Below are positions 24,936-31,805 of a stretch of 64,000 nucleotides of DNA, one piece after another. Each line of letters opens with the position of its first letter. Position 1 is the first letter of the stretch. The stretch is from Pampus argenteus. Lineage: Eukaryota; Chordata; Actinopteri; Scombriformes; Stromateidae. The translations under genes were made by a program, and so were the position numbers. Location of the stretch: assembly GCA_036937835.1 (NCBI GenBank), contig CM072864.1, positions 3,080,001 to 3,144,000 of the forward strand, read 5' to 3'. The notes under the pieces are model-generated. The model saw only the letters and a list, made by a program, of their open reading frames with translations. It was not told the DNA's origin and ran no database searches.

Positions 24936-27900
24936 TGACGTGACAACATGGTGATCAAAGTTGGCCGAAAAAAATGGCAAAGAAGACAAAGCTGTGATGA
25001 AGTAATCAAGACTCTAAAAAAGTCATTTGCTCTAATAGAAAGTTAGAAAATGAAGTTCTCTGTTCGTTAGACGTTTGGACCAGTGGAAGTGATGACAGAT
25101 GGAAAGCAACATCACACAGCGGATGCTCATTTTCAGGCTCTTTCTCAGAAATACGGTTAACAACCTGTCGGTAAAAAGAAACACTCAATGGGAAATATCA
25201 GTCAGTGATCCGTCACTGGTTTCAGCAGGTGAGCGGAAAGCATTTCTCACTGAATCAAATTCAAATGAGGCTGACTTTAACATTCAAATCCACTTATCTG
25301 CAGAGAAACCACAGTCACAATGGGTCAGTGTGGCAGTAACCTGATCAAAGCTGAGCTTGGATTTACATATACAGTCACATATACAATCTGACTGGAGGTC
25401 ACTTCAATTTCTACCTCGATAAGCACCAAATGCTAAAGCTTTACAATCCTATACTCTATAATCTGCATTGTTGTGGGTCTGAATAAAGTGCATGTGGAAA
25501 AAAACCCCAAAAAAACATAACAGTTGGTTCAGAGCACTCCTGGAAATGTTGGCAGCGCTATCTTATTCCTTCACATGGCCTGTTGTTTTCCTGTCGGCTT
25601 ATCGAGAAAACTGACTCACTGTTCTCAGCTGGTCAAATGAGTTTCAGTGACAGACGAGGTCTGTTCCATAAACAAAAGGGGGGCAGAGGTGCTTTCCAAT
25701 AGTGGAAAGTTTCAAGAGTCAACCGGCACAAAAAAAAAAAAAAAAAAAAGCTGCAACAGCAACGTAAAAAAAAAAAAAGTGATTCTGCATCGTTACGTCT
25801 TTTGTCTGGATCCGCAGCGTCATACTGAACTCATTACAATGTTTGATGCTACAATCACAATGGGATACTGTATATAATATATATATGTATATATATATAT
25901 ATATGGAAACTCCAGCATTTACTAATACCATGATGAACTAAAATCCTGAGAAATTAACAAGAAAGCAGGTCTGTTACATCAAGATATTGTAGTATTGTTC
26001 CCATGTGGTATTTCAGCTCAGGAAGTAGAAAACCAGCCACAGTGCAACAGTCATACATGTGTCGGCTGGCGACAAACCATGGAAACGAGCACAGAGAGAT
26101 GAAAACAACTTTTAACCTCGTCTCAGTGTTTTTCCTCTATTTCTGATCGCAGCCTGCTGGTGGCTTTGAGCCCCCTGTGACCCTCCGTCAACACACAAGT
26201 GTTTATTGTAAAAAGGTCACAAACAGAAACTTTCTAGTAATAAAGTGAGAGACGAGTTTATTGTCAGAGATTTTTTTTGCTACTAATCAACTTGACCCAC
26301 TTTTACATTTTAAAATGAAAAGTGACGTTTCTGTAGTTGTAAACCAACTAACATAATATAACGTTATACGTGTGTGTGTGTGTGAAAAACCATCACACTG
26401 AAAAGACTTAACAATAATATCCTTTCAGTCGTTTTGCAACAAGGATTTTACTTGATAGCTTATGCAAAGCTGAGCCACACACAACGCCGGTGCAATCAAA
26501 AGCTGTGCATAGCATGTAGATCCTTCCTGCAAGGTGTAGCAGTTCAGCAATGCTTCATGAACATGGAAATTATCTGTGTCGTATAAAAAATAAATAAATA
26601 AATTAAAAAATGCAATGTTCCTTTAATGCAGCAGCCAGCGTGGCGGCTTTACTGTTCCTGAAGTCCCTTTGATGCCCCGTCTAAGCCTCATCCAGCTAGA
26701 TTCAGCTGTGTGCCAAACAACATGACCAGGCCTTTATTTCACCATTGTTATCACCATTATTCACACGTCCATCCATCTTTTTTTCCACCCATATAGCCTC
26801 GTGGTAGAATAACTGTATCAACTATAAACTCTGGGAATTGCAAACAAAGCGTTTTTTTTTTTTGAGTCCACAACAGCCTTAATGGCCTCAAGACTGCTGG
26901 AGTCAACATTTCATAGGTCACCTTGCATAGAAACTGCACCAGGACAAACTGTTGCACGTATTTATGCACATATTTACATTCATCAGGTAATATTAACATA
27001 CTACACCATGTGTGAAGGGATAAGTACTCGGACCGGACTACGTAGGAGGAAATGAGACATCATATAGATCCATGTTTCTTGTCTCTCTCTTTTAATTCCT
27101 CTCATTCCTGCTAACAGCTGGTTAATATTTCAGAGACATCTGCAAATCATTACTAGCGTGTCGATGTACATGTGGTTAATAATACGTAGGAAGTATTCAC
27201 ACCGTTCATGATTAACACGACACTTAACGAAGCTGTCAGTGTGAACTAGGCCACTGTGCTTGATTAAAAAAAAGAAGAAGAAGAAAAAGGAGAAGAAGAA
27301 AAGGGAGAAGAAGAAGAAGAATACATTAATATGAATACTAATTGTATATTGATATTAAATACTACTGACCTGACTGATATTGCTATAATATACCGCCGGG
27401 GCTGGGCAATATATCGATATTACATCGATATCACGATATGAGAAATCAGCTTAGATTTTGGATATTGTTAATATAACTTAATTTATCAATAAAATATCAT
27501 TGTGTAAATATTTGGTGAAAACGCCAACAGTCGATATCGAGGTATTTAGTCAGAAATATCGTGATATTTGATATTTGTAGGTTTAGTATAATACTGAGTG
27601 TGTGTGTGTGTGTGGGGAGAGGGGGGGGGTTGGATTCACAGGAAGCTATAAGCTACTTTCCTGCACACAGAAAGACAAAGTAGAGATTTAAAAAAATAAA
27701 AATAAAAAAAGCACATTGCAGTAGATTATAAAAGAGGCTAAAAACTAGTGAGACGTGAAGAAAACAAGAGATTCATCACACATGCGCACTAAATACTAAA
27801 CCAGTGTCATGCATTAAAGTTGAAAACCCATAAAAACACACACAGTTGTCAGGCAGAAATTATTTAGAAAGAAAATATGACATTTTCAGAGCTTTTATCT

Positions 27901-28198
27901 GCGTTGCAACTTATAAACAACAATTTACAAACAACAAAACACAACATAAAATATGAAGCGTCTCAAGTGTGTGTGTGTGTGTGTGTGTGTTAAAGGGGTC
28001 TGTGACGTAAAAAGTTGAGGCTGCTTTCTTGCCTCAGTAAAAAAAAATCTCGCCTGTAACTTCAGAGACTGACGCCGCCTCACACAGAGTAAAGAGCGAG
28101 TCAAATATTACGGTAAATAAAAAATAAATAAATAAAATAAAAATAAAACAAATAACAAAAAACAAACGCAACATGCTTCGTTACCTGCGAGATGTCAT
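5474..28198 (-). CDS. ptpn6: SH2-domain protein-tyrosine phosphatase, SHP-1-like (gene-level entry, spliced)
   Basis: Complete SHP-family phosphatase on the minus strand. With the proximal start and the spliced C-terminus it encodes 601 aa, with the distal start 603, and with the unspliced stop 591 (human SHP-1 is 595). Order: N-SH2 (about 4-100, FLARPS), C-SH2 (about 110-213, FLVRES), and PTP domain (about 245-520) with the WPD loop (D422), the P-loop VHCSAGIGRTG (C456, R462) and the QTEAQY motif. The tail has tyrosines at Y539 (EYSNI) and Y573 (VYENI), matching the two regulatory tail tyrosines of SHP-1 and SHP-2. SHP-1-like signatures: MVRWFH, ERWYHGH, IPGSDYINANYI, WHYQYLSWPDHGVP, GTIIVID, GLDCDIDI. 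SHP-2-like signatures: PNITG, GDFTLSVR, YDVGGGERFD, YKKNPMVE, LQQQECKLLY. The family acts in the cytosol on ITIM-recruited signalling complexes and is autoinhibited by the N-SH2 domain. The call ptpn6 is favoured. A separate SHP paralogue lost in mammals is the alternative. Confidence 0.9.
6407..6491 (-). CDS. ptpn6: ptpn6 exon 15, tail tyrosine 2 and overlapping stop/donor
   Basis: It encodes MTNDDSSVYENINFKSPQ and FSSNTR. VYENI (Y573) matches the second tail phosphosite. The end reads AGG AGG TAA. It is either a stop at 6407-6409 or a donor AG|GTAAAA (exon end 6411) that splices to 5507. The donor reading is slightly preferred because human PTPN11 also splits the last Ser codon at this place, as recalled. 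Confidence 0.85.
6589..6689 (-). CDS. ptpn6: ptpn6 exon 14, tail tyrosine 1
   Basis: 101 nt. It encodes RNKMKEREYSNIKYPQ and a Ser/Asn/Thr-rich stretch. EYSNI (Y539) corresponds to the first tail phosphosite (human SHP-1 Y536 EYGNI, SHP-2 Y542 EYTNI). Acceptor TTTGCAG, donor GT|GTAAGT. Confidence 0.9.
6856..7007 (-). CDS. ptpn6: ptpn6 exon 13, Q-loop
   Basis: 152 nt. It encodes GLDCDIDIPKTIQRVRQQRS and GMVQTEAQYKFIYMAVQQYI. The 3' splice site (GTCCTAG) is immediately preceded by a long TG tract instead of a normal pyrimidine tract. The donor is CAG|GTACTC. Confidence 0.94.
7013..7045. repeat. CA/TG microsatellite abutting a 3' splice site
   Basis: Reads (TG)n on the ptpn6 transcript strand, ending a few bases before the exon 13 acceptor. 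It takes the place of the pyrimidine tract. Confidence 0.95.
7125..7192 (-). CDS. ptpn6: ptpn6 exon 12, P-loop
   Basis: 68 nt. It encodes SAGIGRTGTIIVIDILIDII and SHQ. It completes the HCSAGIGRTG phosphate-binding loop. GTIIVID matches SHP-1, where SHP-2 has GTFIVID. Confidence 0.94.
7545..7583. repeat. TG microsatellite in ptpn6 intron
   Basis: About 19 TG units in the intron between exons 11 and 12. Confidence 0.95.
7745..7807. repeat. Long TG microsatellite in ptpn6 intron
   Basis: About 31 TG units, the longest dinucleotide array near the phosphatase exons. It lies about 160 bases downstream of exon 11 on the transcript. Confidence 0.95.
7971..8125 (-). CDS. ptpn6: ptpn6 exon 11, WPD loop and catalytic Cys
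   Basis: 155 nt. It encodes IWHYQYLSWPDHGVPNEPGG, with general acid D422, through GPIVVHC with the catalytic cysteine C456. The donor splits the following Ser codon (AG|GTACCG). Confidence 0.94.
8427..8558 (-). CDS. ptpn6: ptpn6 exon 10, PTP domain
   Basis: 132 nt, phase 0 on both sides. It encodes NKCVRYWPDPHATKEFGKV and VEEHSAQDYILRKLEV. Acceptor GATTTAG, donor CGG|GTAGGG. Confidence 0.92.
8692..8726. repeat. CA microsatellite in ptpn6 intron
   Basis: About 17 CA units between exons 9 and 10. Confidence 0.95.
8973..9128 (-). CDS. ptpn6: ptpn6 exon 9, PTP domain
   Basis: 156 nt, phase 0 on both sides. It begins with a divergent loop (SMREDGRHAEEGK) slightly longer than in human SHP-1. IFIATQGCLQNTVNDFW and HVIVMTTKEMERGR follow. 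Confidence 0.93.
9328..9407 (-). CDS. ptpn6: ptpn6 exon 8, PTP domain
   Basis: 80 nt. It encodes DTTRVEITEADPDIPGSDYI and NANYIR. IPGSDYINANYI is the SHP-1 version of this segment. Confidence 0.93.
9581..9677 (-). CDS. ptpn6: ptpn6 exon 7, PTP domain
   Basis: 97 nt. It encodes VLQQQECKLLYPRKEGQ and then NKSKNRYKNILP, the conserved KNRYKNILPFD motif of PTPs. Acceptor TATCAG, donor T|GTGAGT. Confidence 0.93.
10380..10493 (-). CDS. ptpn6: ptpn6 exon 6, linker to PTP domain
   Basis: 114 nt, phase 0 on both sides. It encodes PFNATRINAANIENRVRELN and then GFWEEFE, the start of the phosphatase fold. Donor GAG|GTATGT. Confidence 0.93.
10601..10720 (-). CDS. ptpn6: ptpn6 exon 5, C-SH2 second half (NAGNAG acceptor)
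   Basis: 117 or 120 nt, because the acceptor is CAGCAG and the exon can begin at 10717 or 10720, adding or omitting one Gln. It encodes DGKYDVGGGERFDTLADLV, HYKKNPMVEKSG and VVHLKQ. Donor CAG|GTATGG, phase 0. Confidence 0.93.
10812..11004 (-). CDS. ptpn6: ptpn6 exon 4, C-SH2 first half
   Basis: 193 nt, acceptor TCTCCAG, donor CAG|GTACCT. It encodes WYHGHLSG, GSFLVRESQSKPGDFVLSV, a short charged linker and VTHVMIRYQ. WYHGH is the SHP-1 form, whereas SHP-2 has WFHGH. Confidence 0.94.
12462..12656 (-). CDS. ptpn6: ptpn6 exon 3, N-SH2 second half
   Basis: 195 nt, acceptor TCTCCAG, donor AG|GTGCAG. It encodes RNDEVTHIKIQNSGDYYDLY and then GGEKFATLAELVQYY, ending in the linker PLNCKDPTSE. It is highly conserved with SHP-1 and SHP-2. 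Confidence 0.94.
15296..15384. repeat. TATTA pentanucleotide array
   Basis: About 18 perfect copies in ptpn6 intron 2. Confidence 0.95.
16679..16734. repeat. TG microsatellite with CG interruption
   Basis: TG units broken by a short TGCGCGCG segment, in ptpn6 intron 2. Z-DNA-prone sequence. Confidence 0.92.
17825..17947 (-). CDS. ptpn6: ptpn6 exon 2, N-SH2 first half
   Basis: 123 nt, phase 2 in and 2 out, acceptor CTTACAG, donor AG|GTAAAT. It encodes WFHPNITGIEAEQLLL and then FLARPS, with the phosphotyrosine-binding Arg, up to GDFTLSVR. It is nearly identical to the SHP-2 N-SH2 as recalled. Confidence 0.92.
19764..19829. repeat. 11-bp minisatellite (GACATGTGGAA), six units
   Basis: Six near-perfect copies in ptpn6 intron 1, with one internal variant and a G-rich last unit. 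Confidence 0.93.
19991..20010. repeat. G homopolymer of 20
   Basis: An unbroken G run following CCC. The length may be unreliable because of sequencing. Confidence 0.85.
21101..21166 (-). CDS. ptpn6: ptpn6 proximal first exon (5' UTR plus codons MV)
   Basis: The minus strand reads ATG GTG AG, then donor GTAGGG. The ATG is at 21106-21108. Joined in phase 2 it gives MVRWFH, the start of haematopoietic SHP-1. The exon could be a true first exon from a proximal promoter. It could also be an internal 5' exon, since a possible acceptor (TTGTGTAACAG) lies at its 5' side near 21166. The 5' boundary is therefore uncertain. Confidence 0.72.
21167..21260 (-). promoter_or_regulatory. ptpn6: Candidate proximal ptpn6 promoter with PU.1-like box
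   Basis: Immediately upstream of the proximal exon, the plus strand carries GAAAAGGGGAAG at 21209-21220. It resembles the purine-rich PU.1/ETS box (AAAGnGGAAG), with a G-rich block beside it. PU.1 control of the mammalian SHP-1 haematopoietic promoter has been reported. The match here is by eye only. Confidence 0.35.
22783..23124. repeat. 9-bp minisatellite (CAGACCCAA), about 38 units
   Basis: 342 bases, exactly 38 times 9, with variants CAGACCCAG, CTGACCCAA and CAAACCCAA. On the minus strand every unit carries GGG. No stop occurs in several frames simply because the unit is a multiple of three. It is not a protein. Confidence 0.95.
24896..24934. repeat. TAA trinucleotide array
   Basis: About 13 units in the ptpn6 inter-promoter intron. 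Confidence 0.95.
27398..27581. mobile_element. Truncated non-autonomous DNA-transposon-like repeat (ATATCGATAT type)
   Basis: It begins GGGCTGGGCAATATATCGAT and contains internal ATATCGATATC and TATCGTGATAT motifs. I recognise this from memory as a common interspersed repeat of fish genomes. The expected matching right end (CGCCCAGCCC) is missing, so it looks like a degraded copy. It has no coding capacity. Confidence 0.5.
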
Positions 28199-28340
28199 AT
28201 CAGTCTCTGAAAAGCTGTCAACAGTCCTCAAACGTGTCCCTTGTGTCTCCGCTGAGTCGCTGCTCAGAGTGAGATCTGTTCAACCTGCGCGTGTCCAGCC
28301 GCACACGGCAGCGCGCGCGACTTCCGGTTCCGACCTTCAG
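28185..28340 (-). CDS. ptpn6: ptpn6 distal first exon (5' UTR plus codons MTSR)
   Basis: On the minus strand the sequence reads ATG ACA TCT CGC AG, then a donor GTAACG. The ATG is at 28196-28198. Phase 2 joins exactly to the next exon, giving MTSRRWFHPNITG, which is the N-terminus of SHP-2. The upstream boundary near 28340 is set only by the CpG-rich promoter-like block, so it is approximate. Human PTPN6 also has a distal, epithelial promoter whose first exon changes the N-terminus, as I recall. Confidence 0.72.
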
Positions 28341-28345
28341 TGCAT
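28300..28345 (-). promoter_or_regulatory. ptpn6: CpG-rich distal promoter core with ETS site
   Basis: A GCGCGCGCG run directly abuts ACTTCCGGT (28320-28328), which reads ACCGGAAGT on the minus strand. That is a consensus ETS/GABP-type site of the kind found at housekeeping transcription starts. It lies about 125 bases upstream of the distal ATG, in otherwise AT-rich DNA. The assignment as promoter is inferred. Confidence 0.55.
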
Positions 28346-31300
28346 TATATCATAATAACAACCCGATAGGAAATATTCGCACTCCTGTTAATATATATAT
28401 ATATATATAAATATTTTTTCTGTATGTGATAAAATATGCTAATTTCTTCAATTATTTAAATTTTATTCTAGTTATAAAATATGATGCAAAAACCGATTAA
28501 ATATATTTTTATATAATATATTTATATATGTGTTTTTACTTCAAGATGAATGTAAAAATCATTGGTATATTCATAGTAAAGCACCATGTTGTTCCACTAT
28601 TACGTCTAAAAGGGAATAGACTATTTATTTTACACTTATTTTGAAAAGACAACAACCGTTTCCTGTCCGGTTCAGCCTAACCTTGTCTAACTTGATGCAT
28701 TTCAGAAAACATTTGGTAAAGTTGCTCTAATGTGTATTCAGGTTAATATCAAGGTCCCCTATAAATATACACATTTGATTGGCTTAGTCACATGTGCATG
28801 ATTATCACCAGGCTGCAATGTGGAAGAATGAAACGTGATTTTGATAATAATTAACTATGATTATTTGGACAAATGAAAGACCAATAAAGTCTTGTGAGAT
28901 ATATGGAGTCATGATGGGACAGCCGACCGGCTTCTGGAGCATGGTGGAGAAGAGTAAGAGAGGCAGAGCAGCATTGACGTCAGCAGCCTGTGGTTATCAG
29001 TGGAGGTTAATCTACTGGGGGATGGATGGGCTTATGCAATTGTCTGTGAGCCCACAGGCTTCACATCTATGGATTTGCTTTTCCACTGTTTGACCCAGTG
29101 TGCTGCTGCAGCCTGCAGACAAACACTGAGATGATGGAGTGGGAATTTCTCCTTCTGCTGTTAAAGTAGACAACATTTTTTTTTTTTTTTTTTGCAATGA
29201 GCTTCAGGCTGGATGGATAGATTTGAACATAGGGCTTGTTGTTTTGGTCTGGTGAACAGTTAAAATGATCCTGTCATGCAATGGGAGGAGATTACACTGA
29301 CTGATCGATACATAATGGAAATAGATGAACAGGCAGAGAAATAACCGAAATATGGAATAACACTGATTGTACATTTAGTGTTTGATACAAGGCTGAGGGG
29401 CTTAAAAAACAAAGTTGTTAGTTTTTATTTATTTATTTTTTTGCAATATTGAAATATATATATATATATAGTGTTGGTTTCAAGGATGATGAGAAATTGT
29501 TATGCAGGGAGATAACTGAGTGGAAATACCTCACTTTGGCCTTTGACTGCGTCTGAGCTATGCTTTAAATAAAACACACGACCTGAAGCATTGTTATTAT
29601 GGCCAATAAAAGCATCGCCTCGTCTATAATCAACGCTGGTGTTTTATGGTGAAGTCAATGGGCTGTATTAGACCGAATGACAGAGCGTCACCATGGCGAG
29701 CAGAAGTTAAAGTAAAGCTCTGCGATGATGTAGTTGACGGGTGTTATTCGGGATTTACTGGTACAATAAACATTAATGGTAAAATATAGTAGCATAATTA
29801 ATAGTCTTGAGGTGTAATTTAAAGTATGTTGACATGTTTTAGCTCTTTATCTCTAAAAAAAATGCCTGAACCAGAGTCACATATTAGTGATGAGATTTCT
29901 TGACTGCAACATTATCAGCAAGCACACTGATGTCCTGTTGAGTCTAGCAGAGACAAATAAACTCACGAGCACAAAGCCTTGTTTCCCACCCAGGGGGATG
30001 GAAACCAGGATGTCCCATCTACCCCGAGGTGGCTGCTTCTATGGGCTTCTGACCTTTGACCCTTTTGCCTTGAGACTTGCAAATCTGTCTGTCCTAAAAT
30101 CGAAAAAAAAAAAAATCTGGAAGGGGAAACAAAGAGGACTTTTACTGAGAGTGATGCAGCCGGACAGCTGGAGCCTTGTCGGAGACTAAACTTTTATTAC
30201 CGTGTGGACGTAAAAAAAAAAAAAAAGAAGAAGAGAGAAGAAACTTTATTTCCTAAAAAAAAACGGGCGAAGTGTAGCATCTTTTATTTTAGGAGCTTTA
30301 GAAAAATAAAAATCTTTAGAAAACATTCGTAGAGGAGATTTTTAAAACTTTTCCTCCGTCGCTGATGAAGCTGTGGGCCTCGTTGGACTCGTTTTGGCTC
30401 AGATTGGAACAGATCTGACGAAATTTTATCCAAAGAGATTTATGGGTTTGTTGCATAATTCATAAATCCACTTTAACCTTTTAACAAACTTCCATTCCCC
30501 AACGTGTGTTTAAAAAAAAACAACCCAAAACACATCTTGAAATGTTCTGGCTGCTTTTTTGCTTCTCAAACTTATCTTTCCATATCTCGGTCGACATATT
30601 TCACCCTGGATCGTCTGCAGCCTCCTGCTCCCCTGGGTGTCACTGATTAACCCAAGCAGTGATCCTCTTGTGTCATTATTTGGTTCCATACGTGGATGAC
30701 TTATTTCGTTTTGATTACTGAAAACCACTTTAATCAAAGTACTTACGCTTATTAACTTGAAAACGATCTTTCCCCAGTCGGATCCTTCACTGGGCTAAAA
30801 CTATTTCATCTACAGAATTTCATAGTTTTTAATTAACATAACACAAGATGCGGCGTGCTTCTCTGTCATTAGCAAGGAATAAATTAAAGTAATTAAATCT
30901 CAGGCTTAATGAAAAGCTGCTCGAGACAGATCTGGGATGTGCTGAATGATGTATGAAGCAGGTTTTCTTTTTTTTTTCTTATGAAATCCAGGCTTTCAAT
31001 TAGCAGTAGGAGCACTGGAGATTGCTGTAGGTGATTTGAATTATAAGAGGTAAATATCACCGTGGTAGTTTATTGATATGTTTATGAGCACGCCGGCGTA
31101 AAATTGCTTTTGATTTTGGAGAAACATTGTTTGTCTTAAGTGAGCAGAAACCTCTCATTAAGTTCGACCACAGATTGAAGTCTTGACTTGTGATTGCTTC
31201 AATATATGCAGCAGGTGCCTGGAAACTAACAAGAAAAAAGGAAAGTGACACCTTGAATTTCCTTCTAATTTGCACTTTAATTATTGCAATTTCAATGAAC

Positions 31301-31799
31301 CCAAACCTCGAAATAGAACATTAGAAAATGCAATTAGATGAGCTCTACTCGCTTCTATCTTTCACTTCATTAAAAAAAAAAAAGCTGTAGATGAGTGTGC
31401 CATCACTGATATGGAGCCATATATCTTTACAGTCAACTGTCTCATGGAAAAAAGGAAAAATATATATAGGTACAATACAAATTTCACCCGTATCTCATGG
31501 TCTTTATCAGCTGACGGGAGTACTTGGTTGTCATGGAGATGGCTCAACATCTCATCAAGTGTCAATCTGTACTCAAGGATGGTTTAACTGAGACCTTGAG
31601 TTAAGAAGATTTTTCTTGCTTGACATTGTGGATTAACAACAACACCGTATGCGTATTAATCCGCAGATGAAAATAGTCCCTAACAAATGCACTATTTACT
31701 CCTGTTTTATCCTCCTTTTTTTAAACGTTAAAATAATTCACCACGACGAAAAAGAATGGAGACGGCTGACAAGAAAACGTGGCTCCGTTTGGTTGACAT
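28346..31799. other. Intergenic region between ptpn6 and agrn
   Basis: AT-rich DNA between the distal ptpn6 promoter and the presumed agrn 3' end. No exon, RNA gene or complete transposon was recognised. It holds TA arrays (about 28389-28409 and 29455-29470) and poly-T or poly-A runs (about 29178-29193, 30101-30114, 30211-30225). Confidence 0.6.
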
Positions 31800-31805
31800 T
31801 TTATT
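31800..31805 (-). terminator. agrn: Candidate agrn polyadenylation signal
   Basis: TTTATT on plus (AATAAA on minus) about 2.75 kb after the agrn stop. Nearer hexamers also occur (for example about 33645), so the 3' UTR could be shorter. Confidence 0.35.

Larger units (their letters stand above)
21169..28184 (-). other. ptpn6: ptpn6 intron between distal and proximal first exons
   Basis: Seven kilobases with no recognisable exon. It holds a 9-bp minisatellite (22783-23124), a (TAA)n array (about 24896-24934), CA tracts (24637-24666, 27959-27990), a purine (GAA-rich) run (about 27266-27322), a truncated transposon end (about 27398-27581) and some lower-repeat DNA (about 21440-21900) that could be regulatory. 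Confidence 0.6.
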
